Shown here piece by piece: positions 18,551 through 27,408 of a DNA stretch of 64,000 nucleotides; the first letter of the stretch is position 1, and each line of letters opens with the position of its first letter. A program made the position numbers and the translations under genes. This DNA comes from JAIXWP01 sp965247015 (GTDB lineage: Bacteria > Bacteroidota > Bacteroidia > Flavobacteriales_D > Sanyastnellaceae): positions 363,637-427,636 of the forward strand of contig CBDFGG010000001.1 in NCBI GenBank assembly GCA_965247015.1, written 5' to 3'. Under the pieces are notes generated by a model. That model searched no databases, was not told the origin of the DNA, and saw only the letters and a program-made list of their open reading frames with translations.

Positions 18551-19426
18551 CTATTCAAGCTTCCCAAACTTCCCTGTGCTGAAGTCTTTTATTGCTTGAT
18601 GAATTTCGTCGTAGGTGTTCATTAGGAATGGGCCGTGGGCTGCTATTGGTTCATCGATTCCTTCGCCGTTGAGAACGAGGATTACGGCGTCTTCCAACGC
18701 TTCTACGGTTATTCTTTCACCATCGTTTTGGAATAATGCGAATTCGTCTGTGTTGGCTTGAGCATCGTCGTTGAATTTCACAGCGCCTTCGGTCACGAGG
18801 AGTCCTGTGTTGTATGATGCAGGCAAATCGAATTCTAAGCGGTTTCCTTGCTTCAATCTTATTACATACATGTTGATTGGTGTAAAAGTGCTTGCTGGTC
18901 CTTTAACACCTTTAAAATCGCCCGCAATGACATCTACTACTCCACCATTTTCTGGAATGATGTACTTGCCCATTTGCTCATTATTGAGGCCTTGGTATTT
19001 TGGTGCGGTCATTTTATCCTTTGCAGGAAGATTGACCCAGAGCTGCACCATTTGAAATGGTCCGCCTTGCGCGCTGTATTCTTTTTCGTGATATTCCTTG
19101 TGTAATACACCTGATCCGGCAGTCATCCATTGCACGCCGCCTGGAGTGATGACTCCGCTATTTCCGGCACTGTCGTGATGGGCTACCTTTCCATGAAAGG
19201 CGATCGTTACCGTTTCAAAACCACGGTGCGGGTGCACATCAACGCCGCGAGGATTTTCGCGTGGAGAAAAATCAATTTTAGAATTGTAATCCATCAAGAA
19301 GAATGGACTCATTCTCGTTTGAGGCATGTTGTATCCACTAGGAAAAAAATTGTGCACTCTAAATCCATCCCCTACCATGTGTGGTGCAGGTGGTGGCAGT
19401 ATTTGTTGAATTGATTTCGTTTTCAT
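18551..19426 (-). CDS. Pirin family protein
   Basis: Cytosolic bicupin of 291 residues. The N-terminal cupin holds the metal ligands in HPHRGFET (H65, H67) and VLHKE (H109, E111), spaced as in characterised pirins. The C-terminal cupin (about residues 165-270) lacks ligands, as is usual. Some pirins have quercetinase activity and others act as regulators, so the substrate here is unknown. It is transcribed alone and faces the queuosine transporter across the repeat region. Confidence 0.93.
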   Translation of the reverse strand: MKTKSIQQILPPPAPHMVGDGFRVHNFFPSGYNMPQTRMSPFFLMDYNSKIDFSPRENPRGVDVHPHRGFETVTIAFHGKVAHHDSAGNSGVITPGGVQWMTAGSGVLHKEYHEKEYSAQGGPFQMVQLWVNLPAKDKMTAPKYQGLNNEQMGKYIIPENGGVVDVIAGDFKGVKGPASTFTPINMYVIRLKQGNRLEFDLPASYNTGLLVTEGAVKFNDDAQANTDEFALFQNDGERITVEALEDAVILVLNGEGIDEPIAAHGPFLMNTYDEIHQAIKDFSTGKFGKLE

Positions 19427-19485
19427 GAAACAAATTTACTGAGACGCGATGCGATGTTTCATTGATCTAGATTAAGGGTTTATAA

Positions 19486-19513
19486 TTCTTAGTTCTTAGT
19501 TCTTGGTTCTTGG
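19486..19513. repeat. Heptamer repeat TTCTTAG/TTCTTGG
   Basis: About four 7-bp units (TTCTTAG twice, then TTCTTGG twice) between the pirin gene start and the next gene. It has the same period as the GGGACAA and AATCGAG arrays elsewhere in the window. Confidence 0.85.
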
Positions 19514-19568
19514 AAAATTCATCCTCAATCTGGAACGGTTTCCTAGTGTTTGCGAACCGTGAATTTAA

Positions 19569-20078
19569 TTATTGCTCACTAGCATTAAGTGCTTCATGCC
19601 TCTTTGATTTTTGTAAGATTTTCTTTCCTAGTAAACTACCAATAATGACAACTGGAATGCTGCCGAATATTGTTACCCAGAACAGTGGCTTGAAGTAATA
19701 GTCTATGATTGCATCTAGCAAATCGTCGCCAGTCAACAAAGCTTCAGTAATGAAAACTAAAGTACAGCCGCAGAAGATTCCGAAGAGAAGGGATATGAAG
19801 GCACATTTAACCCCAGCTATGAATATATTTTCCTCTCGGATTATTATGTCGACGCCTGTCTTTCCACCATAGAAATGGGCCATTACCAAGAGACCTACTG
19901 CCGAAGCCAATAGATAATGACTGTATTCTACATCATTTATCCAAAACAATATTAAGAGTAGATTATGCTCCCAGCTGAAGAGAAATAAGCCAAACATTAT
20001 ATACGCTGTAATTAATCCAACCCACGCATACTTAACTGTGGTTTCGCGTCCAATTGTTCTTGCTATTGCTGCATCCAT
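19569..20078 (-). CDS. Hypothetical membrane protein, four predicted helices
   Basis: A 169-residue protein with hydrophobic segments at about 18-38, 52-72, 85-108 and 128-150, and a basic C-terminal tail (KKILQKSKRHE) that suggests a cytoplasmic C-terminus. No family recognised. It lies alone between intergenic repeat elements in the accessory region. Confidence 0.6.
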   Translation of the reverse strand: MDAAIARTIGRETTVKYAWVGLITAYIMFGLFLFSWEHNLLLILFWINDVEYSHYLLASAVGLLVMAHFYGGKTGVDIIIREENIFIAGVKCAFISLLFGIFCGCTLVFITEALLTGDDLLDAIIDYYFKPLFWVTIFGSIPVVIIGSLLGKKILQKSKRHEALNASEQ

Positions 20079-20117
20079 TTTTTTGTGATTGTTTCTTGTA
20101 TTTCTGAAGAGTAAAAA

Positions 20118-20226
20118 AGTTGAAGAGTTCGGGGTTCGGGGTTATTCAACTGGTTCAATGTTTCACTGGTTAACTGGAATTAATCATGTTAGTGAAACAG
20201 TGAAATAGTGAAGCAGTTAAACAGTC
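20118..20226. repeat. Octamer inverted-repeat element, copy 1
   Basis: GGTTCGG heptamers (about 20126-20142), then a left arm of ACTGNTTC-type octamers (20148-20178), the central AATTAATCATGTTA, and a right arm of GAANCAGT-type octamers (20190-20226). The arms are imperfect reverse complements and could fold into one long hairpin. The Flavo-1-like element follows directly. Confidence 0.85.
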
Positions 20227-20230
20227 CGAG

Positions 20231-20326
20231 CCGTGGCTTGGGCGCTAGGGATAGTAGTGGAAAGCCCGGAGTGCAGCGCAGCGGAGCGAGGACTTGGAAC
20301 GGATAGCCCGGGCCGTTAGGCAGCGC
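20231..20326 (+). ncRNA. Flavo-1-like structured element, copy 1
   Basis: Core 20242-20326, closed by GCGCT/AGCGC. Conserved strands CTAGGGATAGTAG.GGAAA and GGATAGCCCGGGCCGTTAGGCAGCGC enclose a variable hairpin (AAGCCCG ... GAGGACTT). Near-identical copies lie at 27301 and 35060, with a half copy at 27937. From memory it resembles the Flavo-1 RNA motif of Flavobacteria. Strand is inferred and no function is known. Confidence 0.6.
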
Positions 20327-20343
20327 GAAAAAGAGTTGAGGAG

Positions 20344-21537
20344 TTAGTGCACAACAATTTTATGTGTGTGAATGGTGTTTTGAATTTTATCTGTCAGCTT
20401 GATAAAATAAATACCAGAAGACAAGCGATTTGAATCAATAGCATCTCGATTATCTACCAGCCCTGCTTCAACTAGTTGACCAAAAGAATTCAAAATTTGA
20501 TATTCATATCGTCTATCATCTGAAAATATCAAATGAATGTCATCGCCTCTGCTTAATGGATTTGGATAAATGATTGATTTTTTTTCCAAAACATTATTAT
20601 CCACTGAAAGTGAAGCACAACCTATCAATGATTCATTAAAATGAGTGGTGAAATACTCTAATACACTTTGAGTAAATGCACCTGCAAATGCAGTTCGATT
20701 AGCAGGTGTGTTTCTAATATTATTATAATTCAATTCCATCTGAAGCCCATTAATAGGAGCTTCTTCATTATAACAAGTATGATTGGCTGTGATGTATCCA
20801 CCGCTGAAGTAATTGGATGTTGTACCCGGAAAAGGAATGCCTTGGCTCGGTACAGTGGGATAATTATTGTTGGCTAACAAGGTACCAAAGGCATAAGTAC
20901 CTCTCAAAAGTTCGGCATGCGTGTAATCATTTGCATTGTCCAAAGCTAGATTTTTGATGGAGCTATAATTTAAATATTCAGAAGTATTTAAAGTATTATC
21001 GGATAATTCTAGTTCCGTATCATAAAGCAAATAACCCAACTCAATTCTTTGTATTGGATTTCCATGCCCGTGTAAATCGACAAAAAAAGTATGAAAGTTA
21101 TTTTCCTGATTTGCTGTATTTCTTGCATCCGTAATAAAACCGTGGAATTCATTCCAAGCTGTTTCAGCTTCGATATTACCACATGCGCCATCTTCCAAAT
21201 TACGATTAGGATCAAGTTTACTGCGATCCAAGTGAGAAATGATCAAATGAGGATAGCAGCCTGTTAGTGCGAATAGTGCGTTTTTAATTTCCATCGCGGT
21301 TTCAATGGTAAACTCATCAGTCGCATAAACTGGATCATTACAGGTTCTATCTGGAATTGAACTTGGTTCCAAGTCTCCACCGTGCGGAACTGAAATCACT
21401 AATGGAAGTGTTCCAACTTGGTATTCGACATAATTATTAGTTCCAAAAATTATCGTTTGTGTTGTTCCGTAGAATATTGCAAACGAAAATAGTAATGACA
21501 GAAAACACTTTTTATTTATTATCATTCGAAATTTCAT
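20344..21537 (-). CDS. Secreted N-formylglutamate amidohydrolase-like protein with T9SS sorting domain
   Basis: A 397-residue exported protein (signal peptide ends near residue 26). The core resembles N-formylglutamate amidohydrolases: SVPHGGD (residues 49-55, metal/substrate loop), LDRSKLDPNR, DLHGHG (154-159) and the late MELNYNN. The C-terminal about 75 residues (IIYPNPLSRGDDIHL...SGIYFIKLT) are a T9SS sorting domain, which puts the enzyme outside the cell. The usual FGase is a cytosolic histidine-degradation enzyme, so the substrate here is probably different (an N-acyl amino acid or peptide). ATG at 21525 is an alternative start. Confidence 0.82.
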   Translation of the reverse strand: MKFRMIINKKCFLSLLFSFAIFYGTTQTIIFGTNNYVEYQVGTLPLVISVPHGGDLEPSSIPDRTCNDPVYATDEFTIETAMEIKNALFALTGCYPHLIISHLDRSKLDPNRNLEDGACGNIEAETAWNEFHGFITDARNTANQENNFHTFFVDLHGHGNPIQRIELGYLLYDTELELSDNTLNTSEYLNYSSIKNLALDNANDYTHAELLRGTYAFGTLLANNNYPTVPSQGIPFPGTTSNYFSGGYITANHTCYNEEAPINGLQMELNYNNIRNTPANRTAFAGAFTQSVLEYFTTHFNESLIGCASLSVDNNVLEKKSIIYPNPLSRGDDIHLIFSDDRRYEYQILNSFGQLVEAGLVDNRDAIDSNRLSSGIYFIKLTDKIQNTIHTHKIVVH

Positions 21538-21641
21538 TGCTAAGAGTTACTTGATACACGACGGGACTTTCCCAGAATTCTTATTCTATCGAAGATATGA
21601 ACATTCGCAGAGATAAAGTTATTTTGAATTAAATTGTCTAC

Positions 21642-23996
21642 TTGAAAAAAATCCTCTACCCCCTATTTGTAGTTCTGCCACTGGTGTCTTTTGGCCAACA
21701 ATCAAAGCAACATTTTAATTGGATAGTGGGTGGATTTTTTCCTGGTCCCGCTCAACAGAATGGTGCTACTATAAATTTTGAAGGTTGTGAATCAAATGTT
21801 TTAGAAAATGCTGTTGGTGTTCAATTCGAAGGACAAACAGCTATTTCAGATAGTGAAACTGGCGAATTACTTTTTTACAGCAATGGACTTCAAGTTCGAA
21901 ATGCTCTTGGGGAGCCGATGTCTAATGGATTACAAATTGGAGTAACGAACAGTAAGGCGCAAAATCTTATTGTAAAAAAACCTGGTCCTGGTTCTTTGTA
22001 TTATCTATTCACACCTGAACCACAAGCGGGCCTTGTAACAAATACTTTGATTCCAAACTTGAACGGTTTCACATATACAGTGATTGATATGGAATTAAAC
22101 GGAGGGTTGGGAGATATTGTAAGCAGTGCAAACTTGTTAATGCCTATTGGTAATTGTGAAATGGTAACTGGTGTTTATCATCAAAACGGCCAAGATGTTT
22201 GGATTATCGGACATCAATATGGAAACAATACCTTTTTTGTTTTTCTACTCACAAGTGACGGTATAACCTCAGGTCCTATACTATCCAATGTAGGGCCAAC
22301 CATTTTAACATTTCAACCTGGCAACTATGCCAATTCAAACTATGATGCAATAGGTGAATTAAAAGCATCGCCTAATGGCGAAAAACTAGCATTCACTACC
22401 TTCTTCAATGGCTATACCTGCTTGTTAGATTTCAATAATGAAACAGGTGAAATCACCAATGCAATTGATTTAGAATTAGGTTCTGCTGGATATGGTACTT
22501 CATTCTCACAAGATAATTCAAAGCTTTACTTCTCGCGTGTCGATGCCACACAAGGAGATCTTTCCTTTCTCAATGGTGGATGGCTTGTGCAATTTGATGT
22601 TACCTCAAACGACGCCACAACCATTCAAGAGTCACTCGTGGAAATTTTTAGTTCAGAAACTGGATTCCGAAGTTTGAAATTAGGTCCTGATGGAAAAATT
22701 TATGTTGCTCGATCCACCCTTGTAGCAGCGGGCTTGGGTTCAAGTTATTTGGGCGTTATAAATAATCCCAATGAAAGTGGACTAGCTTGTAATTATGTCA
22801 ATGACGGTGTTTTCCTTGGGGAGAATAATGGCAGATGGGGACTGAATAATGTTATTGAAGACTTTTATTCTTGCAGCGAATTTTCAATAGGTCCTGATTT
22901 GGGTATTTGTGAAGGAGACTCCATAACACTAAGTGCTCCTCCTAATCAACTTAGTTATTTATGGAATACTGGAGATACTACAAGCACCATTGTTGTGAAT
23001 CAATCAGGCACTTATTGGGTTACTACAAGTAATACCATTGGGACTTTTAGTGACACGCTTGTTGTCAATAATTTTATCCCGCAAATCATTACCATCAGTG
23101 GCCCAAACGAAATTTGTTTAGATGGGCTTACTACACTGGTAGCTAGTTCAGGCTTTTCGAATTACTTATGGAATAATGGCAACCAAACACCTGAAATTAC
23201 TGTTGGTGCTGGTAATTATTTGGTGACTGCAATAGATTCAAACGGCTGCTTGAGTTCCGACACCATTACCATTAATGAAGTCTCTTCTCCAAGCATTAAT
23301 GTAAGTGGCGACACGAATATTTGTTTGGGTGAAACAACACTTCTTTCTGCAGAAACAGGTTTCGTCTCCTATTTATGGTCAAATGGAGAAACACTGTCTG
23401 AAACGACAGTAGGTCCTGGGGTTTATCAAATAATAGCGATAGACAATTTAGGTTGCGAAGCTTCCTCTGAAATCTCTGTTATTGCCTCTTCGCCTGATGC
23501 ATCATTTATTGCTTCAAACAATCCGATTTATGGATCAGGTACCACTTTCAATTTGATAAACACGTCTACTGAAGATTCGTCGCCCATCGTAACGTGGAAT
23601 TGGAATTTTGGTGATGGAGTTACGAGTGATTTAGAAAATCCAAGTCATAGCTATGCGCAAGAAGGTATTTATCAAATCCAATTAACAGTGACGAATGCTT
23701 TGGGCTGTGTAGACACAGTGATCATAAACTTCGAAGTTCTTGGTGAAATAGTTATTCCCAATATTGTAACTCCCAATGGAGATGGTTTCAATGATTTTTT
23801 TATCATCCAAAACCTAGATAGAACTCGATCTTCTGATTTAGTAGTATATAATCGTTGGGGAAGTGTGGTGTATGAAAGTGAGAATTACCAAAACAATTGG
23901 AGTCCGAATGATGTAGTAGACAGTGTTTATTTTTACAGATTAATTTTGGCTGGAAACGAAACATTCACTGGTTTTTTCCATGTTCTAGCGAATTGA
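21642..23996 (+). CDS. Gliding-motility-associated C-terminal domain protein with PKD domain (TTG start)
   Basis: A 784-residue exported surface protein. The frame has no ATG before the signal peptide: a stop lies at 21630 and TTG at 21642 precedes KKILYPLFVVLPLVSFGQ, so TTG is the likely start. Residues about 25-410 form a beta-rich repeat domain (FEGQTAISD, GELKASPNGEKLAF, LKLGPDGKIYVA), possibly a propeller. It is followed by tandem Ig-like repeats (YLWNTGDTT, YLWNNGNQT, YLWSNGET), a PKD domain (WNWNFGDGVTSD), and a C-terminal gliding-motility-associated/T9SS domain (VTPNGDGFNDFF...VYNRWGSVVY). It is a paralogue of the convergent gene that follows. Confidence 0.9.
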   Translation: MKKILYPLFVVLPLVSFGQQSKQHFNWIVGGFFPGPAQQNGATINFEGCESNVLENAVGVQFEGQTAISDSETGELLFYSNGLQVRNALGEPMSNGLQIGVTNSKAQNLIVKKPGPGSLYYLFTPEPQAGLVTNTLIPNLNGFTYTVIDMELNGGLGDIVSSANLLMPIGNCEMVTGVYHQNGQDVWIIGHQYGNNTFFVFLLTSDGITSGPILSNVGPTILTFQPGNYANSNYDAIGELKASPNGEKLAFTTFFNGYTCLLDFNNETGEITNAIDLELGSAGYGTSFSQDNSKLYFSRVDATQGDLSFLNGGWLVQFDVTSNDATTIQESLVEIFSSETGFRSLKLGPDGKIYVARSTLVAAGLGSSYLGVINNPNESGLACNYVNDGVFLGENNGRWGLNNVIEDFYSCSEFSIGPDLGICEGDSITLSAPPNQLSYLWNTGDTTSTIVVNQSGTYWVTTSNTIGTFSDTLVVNNFIPQIITISGPNEICLDGLTTLVASSGFSNYLWNNGNQTPEITVGAGNYLVTAIDSNGCLSSDTITINEVSSPSINVSGDTNICLGETTLLSAETGFVSYLWSNGETLSETTVGPGVYQIIAIDNLGCEASSEISVIASSPDASFIASNNPIYGSGTTFNLINTSTEDSSPIVTWNWNFGDGVTSDLENPSHSYAQEGIYQIQLTVTNALGCVDTVIINFEVLGEIVIPNIVTPNGDGFNDFFIIQNLDRTRSSDLVVYNRWGSVVYESENYQNNWSPNDVVDSVYFYRLILAGNETFTGFFHVLAN

Positions 23997-24062
23997 AAGA
24001 TTGATATTCATTTCTTTCATTGAGAGTTTGAAATTGGCCATTCAAAAATCAAGAAGTGATTC

Positions 24063-25973
24063 TTATCGAATTAATGTGATGTGTCCGAAATACGCTTTAG
24101 GTTCACCTTGATTTATTGTAACATTAATGACATAAGCGTACACACCGTTTGCAGCAAAGTAATTGCCCCCATTCACATTACCTGTCCATGGTTCATTTTG
24201 GTTTAGTGTGTGAAAAATAGGAGCTCCCCACCTATCATACACAGTAGCTTCATAAGCTATGGCCGGGCACACGATCGGCTGCCAAACCTCATTGATATCT
24301 GCGCCGCCTGGAGTAAAAGCATTTGGAATATATACGTCACATTCGCAATCAATAAAATTAACTGCTAAAGAGTCGACGCTTGTAGAACATAGATCTGAGG
24401 CGGTCACCACATATGTACCACTAGATTCCACAGTAATCGTGTTTTCTGTTTGACCGGTATTCCAAATATACTCAGTGAAATTTCCAATTGCTGAAAGCAC
24501 TGTAGTTTCCTTTAGACAAGCAGTAGAGAGACCATTAATAGTGACATTAGAAATTAAAAAATTAGACACCACTATTGTATCGCTTGCCGAGCCCGCTGGT
24601 CCATTGACATTGACCCAATAGCTTCCCGGTTGGATGACAGTGATTTCACTTGTAGTTTCACCAGTGCTCCAGAGATAGCTTGATTGTCCTTCTATTGCGG
24701 TCAATATAACTGACTCATCCGGACACACTATAGTATCGGGGCCGAGTGAAAATTGAAATTCATTGCAAGAGTAGAATTCTTCAATGCTGTTGTTGAGCCC
24801 CCATGCCCCATATGGTCCATTTAAAAAAACTCCGTCGTGCACATAGTCGCAAGCTAATCCTGGGTTATTTGGTTCATTAATCACTCCAAGGTAAGATGCT
24901 CCATTGCCTAGTTGCACATTGGTGGTTCTGGCCACATAAATTTTTCCATCAGGCCCCAATTTTAAACTTCTGAAACCAGCTTCGTAACTAAAAATGGTAG
25001 TTCTCGTGTTTTGAATAGTGACGGGATCATTGGAAGTAATATCAAACTGAAAAAGAGAATTATCATCAACGCCTGTAAAGCTTTGTCCTGAAATGCTTGA
25101 GAAATAGAGTTTCGTATTATCCGGTGAGAACGATGTTCCATATCCGCGTCCATCAACGGATAGTTCAATGGGATTGGAAATAGCTCCGGTGGCATTATCG
25201 AAATCCACGAGGCACGTGTATCCATTGAAAAAAGTGGTAAATGCTAATTTACTTCCATCCGGTGAAGCTTTGAGTTCACCGATGGTGTCAAAATTTGAGT
25301 TTTGAGGAATCCCAGGCTGAAAAGTGAAAACGATGGGGCCTGCAGCAGTGAGCACAGGGGTAGCACTAATGCCAGCGCTTGTAATAAGAAAAGTAAAAAA
25401 ATTACTATTGCCATACTCATGACCAATCAGCCAAACATCTTCGCCGTTGGCGTGATATACTCCTGTAAGCATTTCACAATTTCCTGCTGCCTTGATAGGA
25501 TTGAAAGTAGATGTAACTGCACCTAGTCCGCCGTCTAAAGTCATGTCTACCTCAGCGTACTTTATCCCAAAGGCATTTGGGAAGTTGATGTTTTCTACTA
25601 ATCCCCCTTGCACATCAGGAGTAAAGACATAGAATAACGAATTACTTCCCGGTTTTCTGATAATAATGTTCTGAGCACAGCTATTACTCAAACCAGCTGC
25701 TAGCCCATTTTGCATTACTTGATGATCTGCATTCAAGATAGTGTAGCCATCTGTATAGAAAAGCAACGCTCCAGTTTCGCGGTCAGAGATAGATGTTTGT
25801 CCTTCGAATCCGGAACCAAATGAATTATTGATGACAGAGAGTTCGCAATTATCAAAATTTAATGCGGCAGATACAGGAGTGGAAGCAGTTCCAGAATTTT
25901 GAATTTGCCAATTAAAATTTTGCTTGGTTTGCCCATTTGCGTAGTGCGATACACAGCATATAAAAAGATACAA
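24063..25973 (-). CDS. Paralogous gliding-motility-associated C-terminal domain protein
   Basis: A 636-residue exported protein, colinear with the neighbour ending at 23996: the same N-terminal domain (FEGQTSISDRETGALLFY, GELKASPDGSKLAF, SLKLGPDGKIYVAR), fewer Ig-like repeats (YLWSTGETT, YIWNTGQTE), no PKD domain, and the C-terminal domain IPNAFTPGGADINEVW. It too has no ATG at its start. TTG at 25973 or CTG at 25994 (giving LITKTSILYLF with the expected lysine) are the options. The two genes are tail to tail, so the duplication was inverted or rearranged. Confidence 0.87.
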   Translation of the reverse strand: MYLFICCVSHYANGQTKQNFNWQIQNSGTASTPVSAALNFDNCELSVINNSFGSGFEGQTSISDRETGALLFYTDGYTILNADHQVMQNGLAAGLSNSCAQNIIIRKPGSNSLFYVFTPDVQGGLVENINFPNAFGIKYAEVDMTLDGGLGAVTSTFNPIKAAGNCEMLTGVYHANGEDVWLIGHEYGNSNFFTFLITSAGISATPVLTAAGPIVFTFQPGIPQNSNFDTIGELKASPDGSKLAFTTFFNGYTCLVDFDNATGAISNPIELSVDGRGYGTSFSPDNTKLYFSSISGQSFTGVDDNSLFQFDITSNDPVTIQNTRTTIFSYEAGFRSLKLGPDGKIYVARTTNVQLGNGASYLGVINEPNNPGLACDYVHDGVFLNGPYGAWGLNNSIEEFYSCNEFQFSLGPDTIVCPDESVILTAIEGQSSYLWSTGETTSEITVIQPGSYWVNVNGPAGSASDTIVVSNFLISNVTINGLSTACLKETTVLSAIGNFTEYIWNTGQTENTITVESSGTYVVTASDLCSTSVDSLAVNFIDCECDVYIPNAFTPGGADINEVWQPIVCPAIAYEATVYDRWGAPIFHTLNQNEPWTGNVNGGNYFAANGVYAYVINVTINQGEPKAYFGHITLIR

Positions 25974-26415
25974 TATGCTTGTTTTGGTTATCAGGGCTCT
26001 TTGGTTTCAACTATTTGCTTAGACAATACCAATATAAAACAACAGTCGAATGATTCGGTTCATTACTGCGGAAAAGGAGTTACGATCTTCGATTTTTGGC
26101 TTACGATCATTGCTGGCTTTTCTTGAGTCGGGGAGTGATTCAACTGTTTCAATGATTCATTGCTTCAATGATTCAATGTTTAACTGGAATTCATCATTAT
26201 AGTGAAGCAGTAATGGGTTTGGGGTTTGGGGTTTGGGGAAAGTTGAGGAGTTAGAGAGCTAAGGAGTTGGGGAGTGATTCAACTGTTTCAATGATTCATT
26301 GCTTCAATTATTCACTGGTTAACTGGAATTCATCATTTTAGTGAAACGGTGACGAATTAATTAAATGCAACTAGGAGATATAGTAAAATAAAGTAACTCA
26401 TTCTACTCAGGTGTA
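25974..26415. other. Intergenic region, no gene, repeat-rich
   Basis: 442 bp without a credible gene. It contains two octamer inverted-repeat elements (26141-26211 and 26280-26352). Between them lie GGGTTTG heptamers (26215-26239) and GAGTTNGG octamers (about 26240-26276). The stretch before 26130 shows nothing recognisable. Confidence 0.8.
26141..26352. repeat. Octamer inverted-repeat elements, copies 2a and 2b
   Basis: Two near-identical left arms (AACTGTTTCAATGATTCATT type, 26141-26187 and 26280-26328) are each followed by GAATTCATCATT and a short right arm of GAANC-type octamers. They are separated by GGGTTTG heptamers and GAGTTNNG octamers. This looks like a tandem duplication of the element without the Flavo-1-like module. 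Confidence 0.85.
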
Positions 26416-26613
26416 CTAATGTTTTTTGTTTCTATCTCGTTCTTGCAGGTTCTTCTTTACCTTCAACGCAACATAAAGAACAAATACGGCTGAAACTAAT
26501 ATCATGATCAATTGTCCTTTTTCCGAAATACCTTGCGTGCTACTTCGTGGCATGGCAAATACTCCCTTAGATGGACTAATGGTAGAGTAAAAGAAGCTAA
26601 TTGTTTTGATCAT
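26416..26613 (-). CDS. Small single-helix membrane protein, hypothetical
   Basis: A 65-residue ORF with one clear hydrophobic helix (residues about 33-53, GQLIMILVSAVFVLYVALKV) followed by a strongly basic tail (KKNLQERDRNKKH). The topology suggests a small inner-membrane protein with cytoplasmic C-terminus. No family recognised. The reading frame is plausible but short. Confidence 0.4.
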   Translation of the reverse strand: MIKTISFFYSTISPSKGVFAMPRSSTQGISEKGQLIMILVSAVFVLYVALKVKKNLQERDRNKKH

Positions 26614-26690
26614 TGCATGACGAAAAATTATGATTTAGTAAGGAAATAATGTTTTAAATAAAGCACCTAGAGAAGTGCACTAAATGCGCA

Positions 26691-27017
26691 TCAAACCAGT
26701 TTAACAAAGTTGTCTTCGATTTTTACATTAAAATTTATTTCCGCTCTTAATGCTTTAAATACTCTCATTATCGTATCAATCGTTGCACTACTCGCACTAC
26801 TTTCAAGTTTAGAAATTTGAGCTCTTTGAACTCCAACTAATCGGCCAAGCTCCTCTTGTGTCAAGTTTCTTTCTTGCCTTGCGGCCTTGATCATTTTTCC
26901 CAAAACATCCATTCGAAGCTCATACTCGTAGTTCTCACGTTCTTTTGTCCCAATTTTCCCTACGTACTTGTCTTTCATCTCGGCAAGCGTATATGTTTTC
27001 ATTTTTTTTGTTGCCAT
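26691..27017 (-). CDS. HigA-like XRE-family regulator (orphan antitoxin type)
   Basis: A 108-residue protein. Residues about 40-97 are an HTH_XRE domain (MIKAARQERNLTQEELGRLV, then QRAQISKLES). The N-terminal YTLAEMKDKYVGKIGTKERE extension is typical of antitoxins of HigBA-type systems. No RelE/HigB-like toxin ORF is found between this gene and the upstream OsmC gene, so it seems to be an orphan. A perfect palindrome overlapping a TAnnTTTG promoter lies 77-111 bp upstream of the start and is the likely autoregulatory operator. Confidence 0.8.
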   Translation of the reverse strand: MATKKMKTYTLAEMKDKYVGKIGTKERENYEYELRMDVLGKMIKAARQERNLTQEELGRLVGVQRAQISKLESSASSATIDTIMRVFKALRAEINFNVKIEDNFVKLV

Positions 27018-27093
27018 GTGAATAATTATTTATTTATACTATTGAAATACTGGTCTTTGAGTCTAACGGCTCGTGCAATCTCGCTTAAGACTT

Positions 27094-27128
27094 CAAATAT
27101 ACAAATGTTTCCATTAATAGAAACATTT
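27094..27128 (-). promoter_or_regulatory. Promoter and palindromic operator of the HigA-like gene
   Basis: On the minus strand, TATATTTG (27101-27094) matches the Bacteroidota -7 consensus TAnnTTTG. The region just upstream holds a perfect 9-bp inverted repeat, AAATGTTTC-N8-GAAACATTT (27103-27128), spanning the -33 position. A dimeric HTH protein bound there would block the promoter. The target is inferred to be the adjacent HigA-like gene. Confidence 0.65.
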
Positions 27129-27203
27129 ATTTTTGTTTCTTTCGACGCTATTCAATTTCGGAAATTTTTACTAACCAACATAAGCATTGAATTACTAGGA
27201 CAT

Positions 27204-27283
27204 TCAACTGATTCAATGTTTAACTCGAATTAATCATTATAGTGAAGCAGTGAAGCAGTGAAATAGTGAAGCAGTGAAACAGT
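27204..27283. repeat. Octamer inverted-repeat element, copy 3
   Basis: Left arm AACTGATTCAATGTTTAACT (27205-27224), centre GAATTAATCATTAT, right arm of five GAANNAGT octamers (27241-27283). The Flavo-1-like element follows about 17 bp later, in the same order as copies 1 and 4. Confidence 0.87.
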
Positions 27284-27300
27284 GCGATTCCGTGGCTTGG

Positions 27301-27383
27301 GCGCTAGGGATAGTAGCGGAAATCCTTTTTTGAGCGAAGCGAAGAAAAGATTGTAGCGGATAGCCCGGGCCGTTAGGCAGCGC
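27301..27383 (+). ncRNA. Flavo-1-like structured element, copy 2
   Basis: GCGCT (27301) and AGCGC (27379-27383) close the element. The conserved strands are the same as in copy 1, but the variable hairpin is AATCCTTTTTT ... AAAAGATT in place of AAGCCC ... GGACTT. The T-to-G and A-to-C exchange keeps pairing and supports an RNA structure. Confidence 0.6.
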
Positions 27384-27408
27384 GCAAAAGAGTTGAGGAG
27401 TTGGGGAG

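Noticed and set aside
27018..27408. HigB/RelE toxin gene beside the HigA-like regulator
   Set aside because: No ORF of suitable size or character occurs here; the space is operator plus repeat element.
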